The position numbers were made by a program, and so were the translations under genes. This document shows, piece after piece, positions 41,923-50,190 of a DNA stretch of 64,000 bases. Positions within the stretch are counted from its first letter, which is position 1. The number at the start of each line of letters is the position of its first letter. Source of the DNA: Novacetimonas pomaceti (GTDB taxonomy: Bacteria > Pseudomonadota > Alphaproteobacteria > Acetobacterales > Acetobacteraceae); contig NZ_NOXG01000001.1 in the NCBI RefSeq assembly GCF_003207955.1, positions 434,001-498,000 on the forward strand, written 5' to 3'. The notes beneath the pieces are model-generated. The model was not told the DNA's origin. It ran no database searches and was given only the letters and a program-made list of their open reading frames with translations.

Positions 41923-42531
41923 TCAGGGATAAAGACGCTGCCGTGTCCAGCCGTCCTTCCCGTCGCGCGTCCATGTCGCGCGGTCGTGCAGGCGATAGGG
42001 GCGATCCTGCCAGAATTCGAAACTGTCGGGGACCACGCGAAAGCCGTTCCAGTTCTCCGGGCGCGGGATCACCGCGTCCTCGCCGGGATATTGTTCTTCC
42101 AGTTCCTTCAGCCGCGCCTCGAAGATGCCCCGGTCGGCAAGGGGATGGGACTGGTTCGATGCAATCGCGCCAAGGCGGGAGATGCGGCTGCGGCTGGCGA
42201 AATAGGTATCGGCTTCCGCCGTGCTTACCGGCTCGACCGGGCCTTCGATGCGGATCTGGCGGCGGATGCTTTTCCAGTGGAACAGCAGGGCCGCGTGCGG
42301 GTTGGCCTTCAGTTCGGCGGCCTTGCGGCTGTTGAGGTTGGTATAGAAGACGAACCCGCGCCGATCTGCCCCCTTGAGCAGGATCATGCGGACGGAGGGG
42401 CGGCCCTGCGGGGTGGCGGTCGCCAGCGCCATCGCGTTCGGGTCGTTGGGTTCGTGCGCCGCCGCATCCTTCATCCACGCATCGAAAAGGGTGAAGGGGT
42501 CGGCCTCGAGGTCAATCAGCTTGACGGTCAT
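41923..42531 (-). CDS. pdxH: Pyridoxamine 5'-phosphate oxidase
   Basis: The product is 202 aa, an FMN enzyme that oxidises PNP or PMP to pyridoxal phosphate. It has the family segments PSVRMILLKGADRRGFVFYTN, FHWKSIRRQIRIEG, FASRSRISRLGAIAS, and the C-terminal signature ending WNGFRVVPDSFEFWQ with RLHDR, which contains FMN and PLP contacts. The length is normal. The ATG at 42531 has a modest GGAAAA upstream. PLP made here serves enzymes such as GlyA in this window. Divergent from fabI. Confidence 0.95.
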   Translation of the reverse strand: MTVKLIDLEADPFTLFDAWMKDAAAHEPNDPNAMALATATPQGRPSVRMILLKGADRRGFVFYTNLNSRKAAELKANPHAALLFHWKSIRRQIRIEGPVEPVSTAEADTYFASRSRISRLGAIASNQSHPLADRGIFEARLKELEEQYPGEDAVIPRPENWNGFRVVPDSFEFWQDRPYRLHDRATWTRDGKDGWTRQRLYP

Positions 42532-42634
42532 GTCTGTTTTCCGGTCTGTGTGTCATGTGACGGGGGGCCGTGGCCTGATTGTTTTCCGGCCCCGCGCGTG
42601 GCCTGATGAGAAACATATGGAAATATAAGGTAAA

Positions 42635-42662
42635 TTACGACGTCGGGATTAATCGCTACAAT
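42635..42662 (+). promoter_or_regulatory. Candidate promoter for fabI
   Basis: TTACGA (42635-42640) and TACAAT (42657-42662) are separated by 16 bases, about 88 bases upstream of the fabI start in the only AT-rich part of the intergenic region. Pattern match only. Confidence 0.35.
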
Positions 42663-42750
42663 TCCGCGCGCCGGACCTTGTCCGATGCTTCGGCTTGTGC
42701 GACCACCATGCCGAAATTTTCATACGCCATTCACCACCAAGGGTAGTAGC

Positions 42751-43590
42751 ATGTCAGACGGTGCGGCCAAAATCTCCGCTACGGGTTCTTTGATGAAAGG
42801 CAAGCGCGGACTTGTCATGGGCGTCGCGAACGACCGCTCCATCGCGTGGGGCATCGCCCGCGCCGTCGCCGAACAGGGTGGCGAGCTGGCCTTTACCTAT
42901 CAGGGCGAGGCACTGGGCAAGCGGGTGCGTCCGCTGGCGGCCTCCGTCGGGTCCAGCCTGGTCCTGCCATGCGACGTCAGCGACGACGCCGCGATCGACG
43001 CGACATTCGCGGCGATCGAGAAGGAATGGGGCCAGCTTGATTTCGTGGTGCATGCGATCGGATGGGCCGACAAGCAGTTCCTGCGTGGCCGTTATGTCGA
43101 TACCCCGCGTGAGGCGTTTCTCAAGGCGCTCGACATCTCCTGCTATTCCTTTACCGCCGTGGCGCGGCGCGCGGCGCGGCTGATGAAATCGGGTGGTTCG
43201 CTGCTGACGCTGACCTATCTCGGCGCGGAACGCGTCATGCCGCATTACAACGTGATGGGCGTCGCCAAGGCGGCGCTTGAGGCATCGGTGCGTTACATGG
43301 CTGTCGACCTTGGCGGGGATGGCATCCGCGTCAACGGCATTTCCGCCGGTCCCGTCATGACGCTGGCGGCCAATGGCATCGGCGATTTCCGCTATATCCT
43401 CAAATGGAACCAGTACAACTCCCCGCTGGAGCGTAATGTCTCGCTGGAGGAGGTCGGTGGCGCGGGCCTGTACATGCTGTCCGACCTGTCGGGTGGCGTG
43501 ACGGGTGAAATCCACCATGTCGATTCCGGATACCATATCGTGGGGATGAAGAACCCCACGGCCCCCGACATCACCGTCGCGGGAAGCTGA
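42751..43590 (+). CDS. fabI: Enoyl-[acyl-carrier-protein] reductase (NADH), FabI
   Basis: The product is 279 aa, an atypical SDR that reduces enoyl-ACP in the last step of each fatty acid elongation round. FabI features are GVANDRSIAWGIARA at the nucleotide site, HAIGWADKQFLRGRYVDT, and the catalytic region LTYLGAERVMPHYNVMGVAK (about 155-175), with Tyr-x6-Met spacing and Lys. The ATG at 42751 has AAGGG seven bases upstream. The frame begins at 42685, but the upstream part has no ribosome site. aroC follows 24 bases later on the same strand and is probably cotranscribed. Confidence 0.95.
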   Translation: MSDGAAKISATGSLMKGKRGLVMGVANDRSIAWGIARAVAEQGGELAFTYQGEALGKRVRPLAASVGSSLVLPCDVSDDAAIDATFAAIEKEWGQLDFVVHAIGWADKQFLRGRYVDTPREAFLKALDISCYSFTAVARRAARLMKSGGSLLTLTYLGAERVMPHYNVMGVAKAALEASVRYMAVDLGGDGIRVNGISAGPVMTLAANGIGDFRYILKWNQYNSPLERNVSLEEVGGAGLYMLSDLSGGVTGEIHHVDSGYHIVGMKNPTAPDITVAGS

Positions 43591-43614
43591 CGTCAGGGCG
43601 GCGGGGCAGGCGCG

Positions 43615-44688
43615 ATGTCTTACAACACGTTCGGACACATGTTCCGCGTCACGACCTGGGGCGAAAGCCATGGTCCGGCCATCGGCTGCGTGGTGGACGG
43701 GTGTCCGCCGCGCCTGAAACTGACCGAGGCCGACATCCAGCCCTGGCTCGACCGGCGCAGGCCGGGGCAGTCGAAATATACGACGCAGCGGCAGGAGGCG
43801 GACAGGGTGCAGATCCTGTCCGGCGTGTTCGAGGGACAGACGACCGGCACGCCCATTTCCCTGGTCATCCACAATACAGACCAGCGATCACGCGATTACG
43901 GGGACATTGCCGAACGGTACCGTCCCGGTCATGCCGATGTCACGTATGACCGCAAATACGGCATCCGCGATTATCGCGGCGGTGGCCGCTCCTCCGCCCG
44001 GGAAACGGCGATGCGTGTCGCGGCGGGGGCGATCGCGCGGCAGGTGCTGGGCCAGGGGGTGCGCATTCGCGGCGCGCTGGTGCAGGTCGGGGCACTCGGG
44101 ATCGATCGGGCACGGTGGGACTGGGATCTGGTGGGGGACAATCCGCTGTTCTGTCCCGATCCGGTGATGCTGGGACAGTGGGAGGACCATCTTGCGCGGA
44201 TTCGCAAGGACGGATCCTCCATTGGCGCGGTTGTCGAGGTGGTGGCCGAAGGCGTGCCCGCAGGTCTGGGGGCGCCGATTTATGGCAAGCTGGATTCCGA
44301 CCTCGCCATGGCGTTCATGAGCATCAATGCCGTCAAGGGCGTCGAAATTGGCGACGGGTTCGCCGCCGCCACCCTGACGGGCGAGGAAAATGCAGACCCC
44401 ATGCGCATGCGCGATGGGCAGCTGCATTTCCTGTCCAACCATGCCGGCGGCATCCTGGGGGGCATTTCCACGGGGCAGCCCATCGTGGCGCGTTTCGCGG
44501 TCAAACCCACTAGTTCGATCCTTACCCCCGTTCCTTCGGTCACGCGATCGGGCGGGAACGTCGATGTCATGACCAGGGGGCGGCATGACCCGTGCGTCGG
44601 GATCCGGGCCGTGCCGGTGGGCGAGGCCATGATGGCCTGCGTGCTGGCCGATCATCTTCTGCGTCATCGGGGGCAGGCAGGGACATGA
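43615..44688 (+). CDS. aroC: Chorismate synthase
   Basis: The product is 357 aa and converts EPSP to chorismate with reduced FMN, the last common step to aromatic amino acids and 4-hydroxybenzoate. The three signatures are present: GHMFRVTTWGESHGPAIG at the start, a YRGGGRSSARETA block near 125, and a late block with RHDPCVGIRAVPVGEAM. The length is typical. The ATG at 43615 has GCAGG close upstream. It is convergent with the OsmC gene. Chorismate supplies the ubiquinone ring acted on by UbiA. Confidence 0.96.
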   Translation: MSYNTFGHMFRVTTWGESHGPAIGCVVDGCPPRLKLTEADIQPWLDRRRPGQSKYTTQRQEADRVQILSGVFEGQTTGTPISLVIHNTDQRSRDYGDIAERYRPGHADVTYDRKYGIRDYRGGGRSSARETAMRVAAGAIARQVLGQGVRIRGALVQVGALGIDRARWDWDLVGDNPLFCPDPVMLGQWEDHLARIRKDGSSIGAVVEVVAEGVPAGLGAPIYGKLDSDLAMAFMSINAVKGVEIGDGFAAATLTGEENADPMRMRDGQLHFLSNHAGGILGGISTGQPIVARFAVKPTSSILTPVPSVTRSGGNVDVMTRGRHDPCVGIRAVPVGEAMMACVLADHLLRHRGQAGT

Positions 44689-44690
44689 TG

Positions 44691-44709
44691 TTCCCCGCCC
44701 GTTGGGGAA
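44691..44709. terminator. Short hairpin between convergent aroC and osmC-type genes
   Basis: TTCCCC (44691-44696) pairs with GGGGAA (44704-44709) around a 7-base loop, in the 26-base gap between two convergent stop codons. No T-tract, so the terminator function is a guess from position. Confidence 0.35.
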
Positions 44710-44714
44710 AGGGC

Positions 44715-45146
44715 TTACTGCTCCAGCACGATCTGCAGCGTGATCGGCGCGTTCAGCAGCTTTGAAATGGGGCAGCCTGCCTTGGCCGTATTGGCCAGTT
44801 CGCTGAACGTCGCGAAATCGATGTCCTGCACGGTGGCATGCAGATCCAGATGCACGCCGGTCACGGCAAAGCCGTCATCCTTCTTTTCCAGCGACACGGT
44901 GGACTTGGTTTCAAGCAGGTCGGCGGTAATGCCCTTTCCGCCCAGCACGCCCGACAGCGCCATTGCAAAGCACGCGGCATGGGCGGCGCCGATCAGCTCT
45001 TCAGGGTTGGTGCCCGGCGCGTCTTCAAAGCGGGTGTTGAAGCCATAGGGCTGTTTCGACAGGGCGCCGCTTTCGGTGGAAACATTGCCTTTCCCGTCTT
45101 TCAGGCCACCGGCCCACTGCGCCGTTCCATATTTCTTGATCGCCAT
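44715..45146 (-). CDS. OsmC family peroxiredoxin
   Basis: The product is 143 aa. The two redox cysteines of the OsmC/Ohr family are in AAHAACFAMAL (Cys59) and AKAGCPISKLL (Cys125). The N-terminus MAIKKYGTAQWAGGLKDGKG is OsmC-like rather than Ohr-like. It should reduce organic hydroperoxides in the cytoplasm. GGAG is eight bases before the ATG. It is transcribed toward aroC and stands alone. A role in peroxide stress of an oxidative-fermenting aerobe is likely, but induction is not shown by sequence. Confidence 0.93.
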   Translation of the reverse strand: MAIKKYGTAQWAGGLKDGKGNVSTESGALSKQPYGFNTRFEDAPGTNPEELIGAAHAACFAMALSGVLGGKGITADLLETKSTVSLEKKDDGFAVTGVHLDLHATVQDIDFATFSELANTAKAGCPISKLLNAPITLQIVLEQ

Positions 45147-45410
45147 TCTTCGTACTCCATCCGTTGTCAGGCCCGGATCATGCGACCCCGGACCATGCTG
45201 AGGGCATCGTGTTATAACTTCCGTCGCGCATGAAGGTTGTCGGAGGGGATGTCACGCTGTCGTGAAGATGGCGATGTCCGGATCTGCAGGCGATTCCCGA
45301 TCCTTTGACCTGCGGCGGGGGCAGGGGTTACGCTGTGGCGGAATTAAGGGACAGCCGCCTGTAACGGCGTTGCCGTCATCGCAGGCGGATCAGGCAGGAG
45401 AATGAAGATC

Positions 45411-46022
45411 ATGGATACACTGGAAGCCATTCGCAGGCGCCGCGCGATAAGGGCATATGATCCTACCTATCACATTGACGATGCGCAGGTTGAAGCGCTG
45501 CTGCATGCGGCCCGCCACGCGCCGAGCGCGTTCAATATCCAGCATTGCCGCTTCGTTGTGGTAAAGGATCCGCAACTGCGTCGGGAACTGCGCAAGGTGG
45601 CATGGGACCAGGCACAGGTAACCGATGCCTCGGTGCTGGTGGTCGTATGTGCCGATGTGGATGCATGGAAAAAGAACCCGGCCCGCTATTTCGACGGGGC
45701 ACCGAAAGAGGTGCAGGACCAGATGGCCGGCATGATCCACGATTATTACAGCGGCCGTGAATGGGTGCAGCGTGACGAAACCATGCGAAGCGCGGGGCTG
45801 GCGGCCCAGACGCTGATGCTGGCGGCCACGGCGAAGGGATACCAGAGCTGCCCCATGGACGGGTTCGATTACGACGCTGTGGGAAAGCTGATCAACCTGC
45901 CTGCCGACCATGTGGTCGCCATGTTCGTCGTGATCGGCCGGGGCACGCAGGAGGCCCTGCCACGGGTCGGCGCGCTGCCGGACGGCGAGGTCATCATTAC
46001 GGACCGTTTCCCGGCAGGTTGA
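45411..46022 (+). CDS. Nitroreductase family protein
   Basis: The product is 203 aa with the FMN-binding nitroreductase fold. Typical parts are EAIRRRRAIRAYDP, HAARHAPSAFNIQHCRFVV and LAAQTLMLAATAKGYQSCPM, ending with GRGTQEALPR. Such proteins reduce nitro compounds, quinones or flavins with NAD(P)H; the true substrate is unknown. I chose ATG 45411 because AGGAG sits ten bases upstream; the ATG at 45402 lies only one base from that site. Single gene between the OsmC gene and the helicase. Confidence 0.9.
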   Translation: MDTLEAIRRRRAIRAYDPTYHIDDAQVEALLHAARHAPSAFNIQHCRFVVVKDPQLRRELRKVAWDQAQVTDASVLVVVCADVDAWKKNPARYFDGAPKEVQDQMAGMIHDYYSGREWVQRDETMRSAGLAAQTLMLAATAKGYQSCPMDGFDYDAVGKLINLPADHVVAMFVVIGRGTQEALPRVGALPDGEVIITDRFPAG

Positions 46023-46329
46023 ATGATCATCCGAGCGGGACGGGCGGAAAAAACTTGCGGGGCCGGACACAAACGGATAGAAGCCGCGTCCAAGGGACGG
46101 ACCGCGCCTGTCCCGGTTGCTGGCATGTAGGCGCGTGTCCTTGACGCGGGGGACACGACAGAAGCGACAGGACCAGTTTCATCCCGACACCTGATAATTC
46201 GCGACGACAGACGGCCGCCCCATGCGCATTCGCGGGGGCAGGTCTTGTGTTCCTTCATCAGGTTTTTCCGGACGCGCATGCTGTCGTGACGTTTCCGGCA
46301 ATATTTCCTTGCGCCAGGAGGCGCTTTTC
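46023..46329 (+). other. Intergenic region upstream of the RhlE-type helicase
   Basis: No credible gene in 307 bases. A perfect hairpin is formed by CGTGTCC (46135-46141) and GGACACG (46152-46158). The helicase may have a long leader, as is common for cold-responsive DEAD-box genes, but the promoter cannot be placed: TTGCGG with GATAGA at 15-base spacing near 46053-46080 is the best pair and is weak. Confidence 0.4.
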
Positions 46330-47607
46330 ATGACAACGTTTGCCGATCTTCATCTTGCGGAGCCGCTGCTGCGGGCTCTCAACGAGGAAGGCTATACCAC
46401 GCCCACCCCGATTCAGGCTGGCGCCATCCCCTATCTGCTTGAGGGACGCGACCTGCTGGGCCTGGCACAGACAGGCACGGGCAAGACGGCGGCGTTCGCG
46501 CTGCCGATCCTCAATCATCTGCTGACCAGCAAGGGCCGTGCCCATCCCAAGGGCGCGCGCGCGCTGGTGCTGGCGCCCACGCGCGAACTGGCGTCACAGA
46601 TCGATGACAGCTTTTCGTCATATGCCCGTCATATGAAGTTCACCCATGCGGTAGTTTTCGGTGGCGTGGGACAGGGACGCCAGATCGAGGCACTGCGTCG
46701 CGGTGTTGACGTGCTGGTCGCAGCCCCCGGCCGCCTGCTGGACCTGATGGGGCAGGGGCATGTGGATCTGTCCGGTCTGGAAATCCTTGTCCTGGATGAG
46801 GCCGACCGGATGCTGGACATGGGCTTTGTCCGCGATATCCGCAAGATTGTCGCAACGCTGCCGACCGATCGCCAGACCCTGCTGTTTTCCGCCACGATGC
46901 CCAAGAGCATTTCGGAACTGGCGCATGGCCTGCTGCGTGACCCGGCCACGGTGCAGGTCACGCCGCCGTCCAGCACGGTGGACCGTATCCGTCAGGCCGT
47001 GATGTATGTGGACACGGGCAACAAGCGCGAGGCGCTGAAGCTGCTGGTGGACTCCCCCAAGGTGGAGCGTGCCGTCGTGTTCACGCTGATGAAGCACGAA
47101 GCCAACAAGGTCGCCGCGTTCCTGAACGAGCATGGCATCACGGCGGAGGCCATCCACGGCAACAAGTCGCAGGGCGCGCGCGAGCGCGCGATGTCCGGCT
47201 TCCGCTCCGGCGCGGTAAAGGTGCTGGTGGCGACCGATATCGCCGCGCGCGGCATCGACGTCGATGACGTCACGCATGTCTTCAACTATGACCTGCCGAA
47301 TGTGCCGGAAAGCTATGTCCACCGGATCGGGCGCACCGCGCGCGCGGGACGTGATGGCTGGGCCGTATCGCTGTGTGATGCCGAACAGCGTGCATGGCTG
47401 CGCGATATCGAAAAGACGATCGGCAAGAAGATCCCGGTCGTGCAGGAGCATCCGTACCATTCCGAGGCGGCTGCGAATTCGACCATGCGCCCGCCCGTGC
47501 TGGGTGGCGGTGGCCGTGGACGTGGTGGCCGTCCCGGTGGCGGCAACCGGGGTGGTCGTCCCGGCGGTCATGGCGGCCCGCGCGGAGGTCATCGTCGCGT
47601 TGCCTGA
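46330..47607 (+). CDS. DEAD/DEAH-box RNA helicase, RhlE-like
   Basis: The product is 425 aa with all helicase motifs: Q motif PTPIQAGAIP (about 25), AQTGTGKT (46-53), PTRELASQ, DEADRMLDMGF (about 157), SAT, and HRIGRTARAGRDG in domain 2. The C-terminus from about 391 is an Arg-Gly-rich tail (repeats of GRGRGG and GGHGGPRGGH) that would bind RNA nonspecifically. RhlE-type proteins act in ribosome assembly or RNA turnover. AGGAGG is eight bases before the ATG at 46330. A strong terminator follows the gene. A second DEAD-box helicase is at the window end. Confidence 0.94.
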   Translation: MTTFADLHLAEPLLRALNEEGYTTPTPIQAGAIPYLLEGRDLLGLAQTGTGKTAAFALPILNHLLTSKGRAHPKGARALVLAPTRELASQIDDSFSSYARHMKFTHAVVFGGVGQGRQIEALRRGVDVLVAAPGRLLDLMGQGHVDLSGLEILVLDEADRMLDMGFVRDIRKIVATLPTDRQTLLFSATMPKSISELAHGLLRDPATVQVTPPSSTVDRIRQAVMYVDTGNKREALKLLVDSPKVERAVVFTLMKHEANKVAAFLNEHGITAEAIHGNKSQGARERAMSGFRSGAVKVLVATDIAARGIDVDDVTHVFNYDLPNVPESYVHRIGRTARAGRDGWAVSLCDAEQRAWLRDIEKTIGKKIPVVQEHPYHSEAAANSTMRPPVLGGGGRGRGGRPGGGNRGGRPGGHGGPRGGHRRVA

Positions 47608-47632
47608 TTGAATATTCGCATTGAATGCGGGG

Positions 47633-47667
47633 AAGGGCTGCATCCATCATGGGTGCAGCCCTTTTTT
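47633..47667 (+). terminator. Rho-independent terminator after the RhlE-type gene
   Basis: GGGCTGCATCC (47635-47645) pairs with the 11 bases ending GCAGCCC (47651-47661) around ATCAT, with one T-G pair; six T follow. Flanking AA/TT can extend the stem. It lies about 30 bases after the stop codon. Confidence 0.9.
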
Positions 47668-48300
47668 GTGAAGATGGTGTATTTAAAATATAAACACGAA
47701 ACTTTTCTTGCAATTATATAATAATTGAAATATATTATTTGAAGTAATTTTGTGGTTTTATTAAAATAATTATTTTCCGAATGATTTATTCAAATTATTT
47801 CATAGGTATTGCATAAATCAACGATCGTATTTTTATGACTGCTCAGCGACCTGGATTGCAGGCTGGCGACTGATCTCGACCCGACATGCCAATGCCTTTC
47901 CCTTGCTTCCATATTATTTCGGACCAGATCGCCGATCTTCCCGGCCTTGCCTTCGAAAGTATCCAGCCGGATCCACCAGCCGTCTGAAAAAGGACTGACG
48001 CCCAATTCGGCGTCACCGCGCCGTGCGATCTGCCTGACTGCCTTCCTTCCGCATGTGAGCCGTGGGAGAGGGATGCCAATGCAGGATTACGTCCTCCGGT
48101 TTGAGGCAGGGAAACGGTTCCTGCGTTTGTGCCGCAGCGTTACGGGCAGTGTTGGGCGTCCCTGATTTTCATATCGGTCAGTGCTGCGGATTTCCCTGAT
48201 CCTCACGATACCAGAAATTTACAGATACTGGATGATGCGGATAGGGAACGACAGGCCCCGAAATGCCGTAAAAACCAAGCGTTCCGATACTGGGGGGATG
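47668..48300. other. Gene-free interval with a strongly AT-rich block
   Basis: About 630 bases between the helicase terminator and the tRNA-Ser gene. From about 47685 to 47840 the sequence is dominated by A and T (for example TATATAATAATTGAAATAT), in sharp contrast to the GC-rich genes around it. From 47840 to 48300 composition returns toward normal. Frames of 60-78 codons exist there (for example minus strand 47790-48005), but none has a ribosome site, a recognisable domain or convincing codon use. It could be a decayed gene, a strong regulatory region or the scar of an insertion. Confidence 0.5.
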
Positions 48301-48390
48301 TGGCGGATGGGGTGGGATTCGAACCCACGGTACGGTTACCCGCACGCCAGTTTTCAAGACTGGAGCCTTCAACCACTCGGCCACCCATCC
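48301..48390 (-). tRNA. tRNA-Ser (anticodon TGA)
   Basis: On the minus strand the gene begins GGATGGGTGGCCGAGTGGTT and ends with an encoded CCA. The acceptor stem is GGATGGG/CCCATCC. The anticodon arm CCAGT-CTTGAAA-ACTGG gives anticodon TGA (reads UCA and related Ser codons). A long variable arm (GCGTGCGGGTAACCGTAC) marks it as a class II tRNA, and the T arm is GTGGG-TTCGAAT-CCCAC. Total 90 nt. It lies beside an AT-rich block; tRNA-Ser genes are frequent integration sites, but no integrase or direct repeat of the 3' end is visible here. Confidence 0.95.
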
Positions 48391-48672
48391 ATCGCAAGGC
48401 AGGTTTAGTGCCTGTCCTTTGGCTTATGATGTAAAAAGCCTTCCATTGCAAGTGGTGGGCGGGGAATACGTAGTGTATTGAAATATAATAATTAATTTTT
48501 GCGGCGCCATGGAATGGCTGTGGGTGGGCGCATATTTGCGTCCTCTGCGGGAAATGTAATGTAGGTCCGGCCGGGGAAAGTATGGAATACGGAGCATGGC
48601 GATTCCTGCCTGGTGAATGGCCTGTTTGATCCATATGCGGCGTCTCGCGCCGATCGAATTTCTGAAAGTGTC

Positions 48673-49989
48673 ATGCCCGATATCATCAGCGACCGTCGGC
48701 TGTCCTGCGCAGCATGGATGAAACGTCTGGCGGTCTGGGGAACATTTACGTTTCCGCTTCTGCTCTGCTACGCGCTTGCCCCGTCCGAAATCCTCATGTG
48801 CGTGATCGCGGGCGCGTTTGTGGTGCGCAGCGCGCTGTGCCGGGAATGGGGATGGCTGCACCAGCCATGGTTCGTCTTCTCCCTCATCCTCGGCATCGAT
48901 ATCGTGCTGGCGTCGGCGTATGTGGGCTCCGGGCATGCGGTGTTACAGTCCGTGCTTCTGGTGCGATATCCTGTCTTTGTCGCGGCGATGGCCTGTTGGG
49001 TTTTGACCGATCCGCAGGACAGGCGGCGGCTGAGAGTGGCGTATGCCATCGTGGCGGTATGGATCGTCGCGGGAAGCTGGCAGCAATATATCTGCGGGCG
49101 CAACCTGATGGGATATGGCCGGTGGGAAGACGGCGCCCTGCTGGGGCCATTATGGGCGCCCCGCGCGGGGCAGGCGCTGTTCATGACTGCGTTTACCGGG
49201 CTGATGCCTGCCATTCTTTCCCTTGCGCAGCGGCGTAACCGTTCCGGCCTGGTGTATGCGGGGTGCATTCTTGTCCTGCTGGTCCTGACATTCCTGCTGA
49301 TTTCGCAGCGGATGCCGACCCTGCTGTTCCTGTTCGGGACGCTCTGCCTTGCGTTGCTGGTGCGTTCGCTCCGGGTGCCGTTCATTCTTGCCTGTCTGGT
49401 CGGGGTGGCGGGGATCGCCCTTTCGCCCGTGGTCGCGCCGCAGGCTTACAACAAGCTGGTCATCAGTTTCGAACACCAGATGCATCATTTTGCCGACAGC
49501 CCGTATGGAATGCTTTTCATCAGGGCGATGGTCATGCTGAAGGATCATCCCTGGATCGGGTTCGGCTATGACGGGTTCCGCATCAACTGTCCCAATCCGG
49601 CCTATTTCCATGGGCTTCCCGCGCTTGGCATTCCCGATGGCCCGCATGGCGGGGCGCCGGGCTGCAACCTGCATCCCCATAATTACTATCTTCAGGTCGC
49701 AACGATGGCGGGCTGGCCGGGATGTGCCCTGTTCTGCCTTGTGGTGGCATGCCTGCTGCGTCCCATGGCGGCGGTGCTGCGGCGGGGGCATATGACGGCC
49801 GGGCAGATGGTTCCCTGCGTGCTGGCTTTCGTCATCGTGTGGCCCCTGCAGTCCACCAGTTCGTTCTCGACCCAGCCGACTGCCGGATGGGTCTTCCTTG
49901 CGCTGGGATGGGCGCTGGCGGTCTGCCGTCAGGCAGAAGGCGACGATCCCGCCATGGAACGGGCAGGTCATGGTAAGTCATCTGCCTGA
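48673..49989 (+). CDS. O-antigen ligase family (Wzy_C domain) membrane protein
   Basis: The product is 438 aa with about ten to twelve membrane helices and a large periplasmic loop before the last helices. That loop (about 290-345) carries the family signature GCNLHPHNYYLQVA, with the essential His and Asn, preceded by HPWIGFGYDGFR. Members are O-antigen ligases (WaaL), polymerases (Wzy) or ligases for other polysaccharides and glycoproteins; which applies is not clear. I chose ATG 48673; a GTG at 48613 would add 20 residues. Ribosome sites are weak. A flippase gene follows after 200 bases, so the pair likely works on one surface glycan. Confidence 0.87.
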   Translation: MPDIISDRRLSCAAWMKRLAVWGTFTFPLLLCYALAPSEILMCVIAGAFVVRSALCREWGWLHQPWFVFSLILGIDIVLASAYVGSGHAVLQSVLLVRYPVFVAAMACWVLTDPQDRRRLRVAYAIVAVWIVAGSWQQYICGRNLMGYGRWEDGALLGPLWAPRAGQALFMTAFTGLMPAILSLAQRRNRSGLVYAGCILVLLVLTFLLISQRMPTLLFLFGTLCLALLVRSLRVPFILACLVGVAGIALSPVVAPQAYNKLVISFEHQMHHFADSPYGMLFIRAMVMLKDHPWIGFGYDGFRINCPNPAYFHGLPALGIPDGPHGGAPGCNLHPHNYYLQVATMAGWPGCALFCLVVACLLRPMAAVLRRGHMTAGQMVPCVLAFVIVWPLQSTSSFSTQPTAGWVFLALGWALAVCRQAEGDDPAMERAGHGKSSA

Positions 49990-50190
49990 AAATCAATGGG
50001 GGTGGCCTTGGCCGGGTGAGCGTTTTACAATACGTCGCGATGGATATCATTGCCTCAGGCCCGATCACGACGCACCTTGTGGGAATTCCCCGCCCTGACT
50101 GGCGGCAAGAGACAAAGGCAGGTGTGATTATTTCCCCGTCCGTTACAACAGGGACATTCCGGCCATGGATGCCGGGCCTCAGGATATCTC

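Noticed and set aside
47790..48005. Small minus-strand frame in the AT-rich interval
   Set aside because: No ribosome site or known domain, and codon use is unlike neighbours; kept only as a possible gene remnant in the interval description.
48301..48390. tRNA-Ser as an attachment site of an integrated element
   Set aside because: No integrase gene, and no second copy of the tRNA 3' end is visible in the window; composition alone is not enough.
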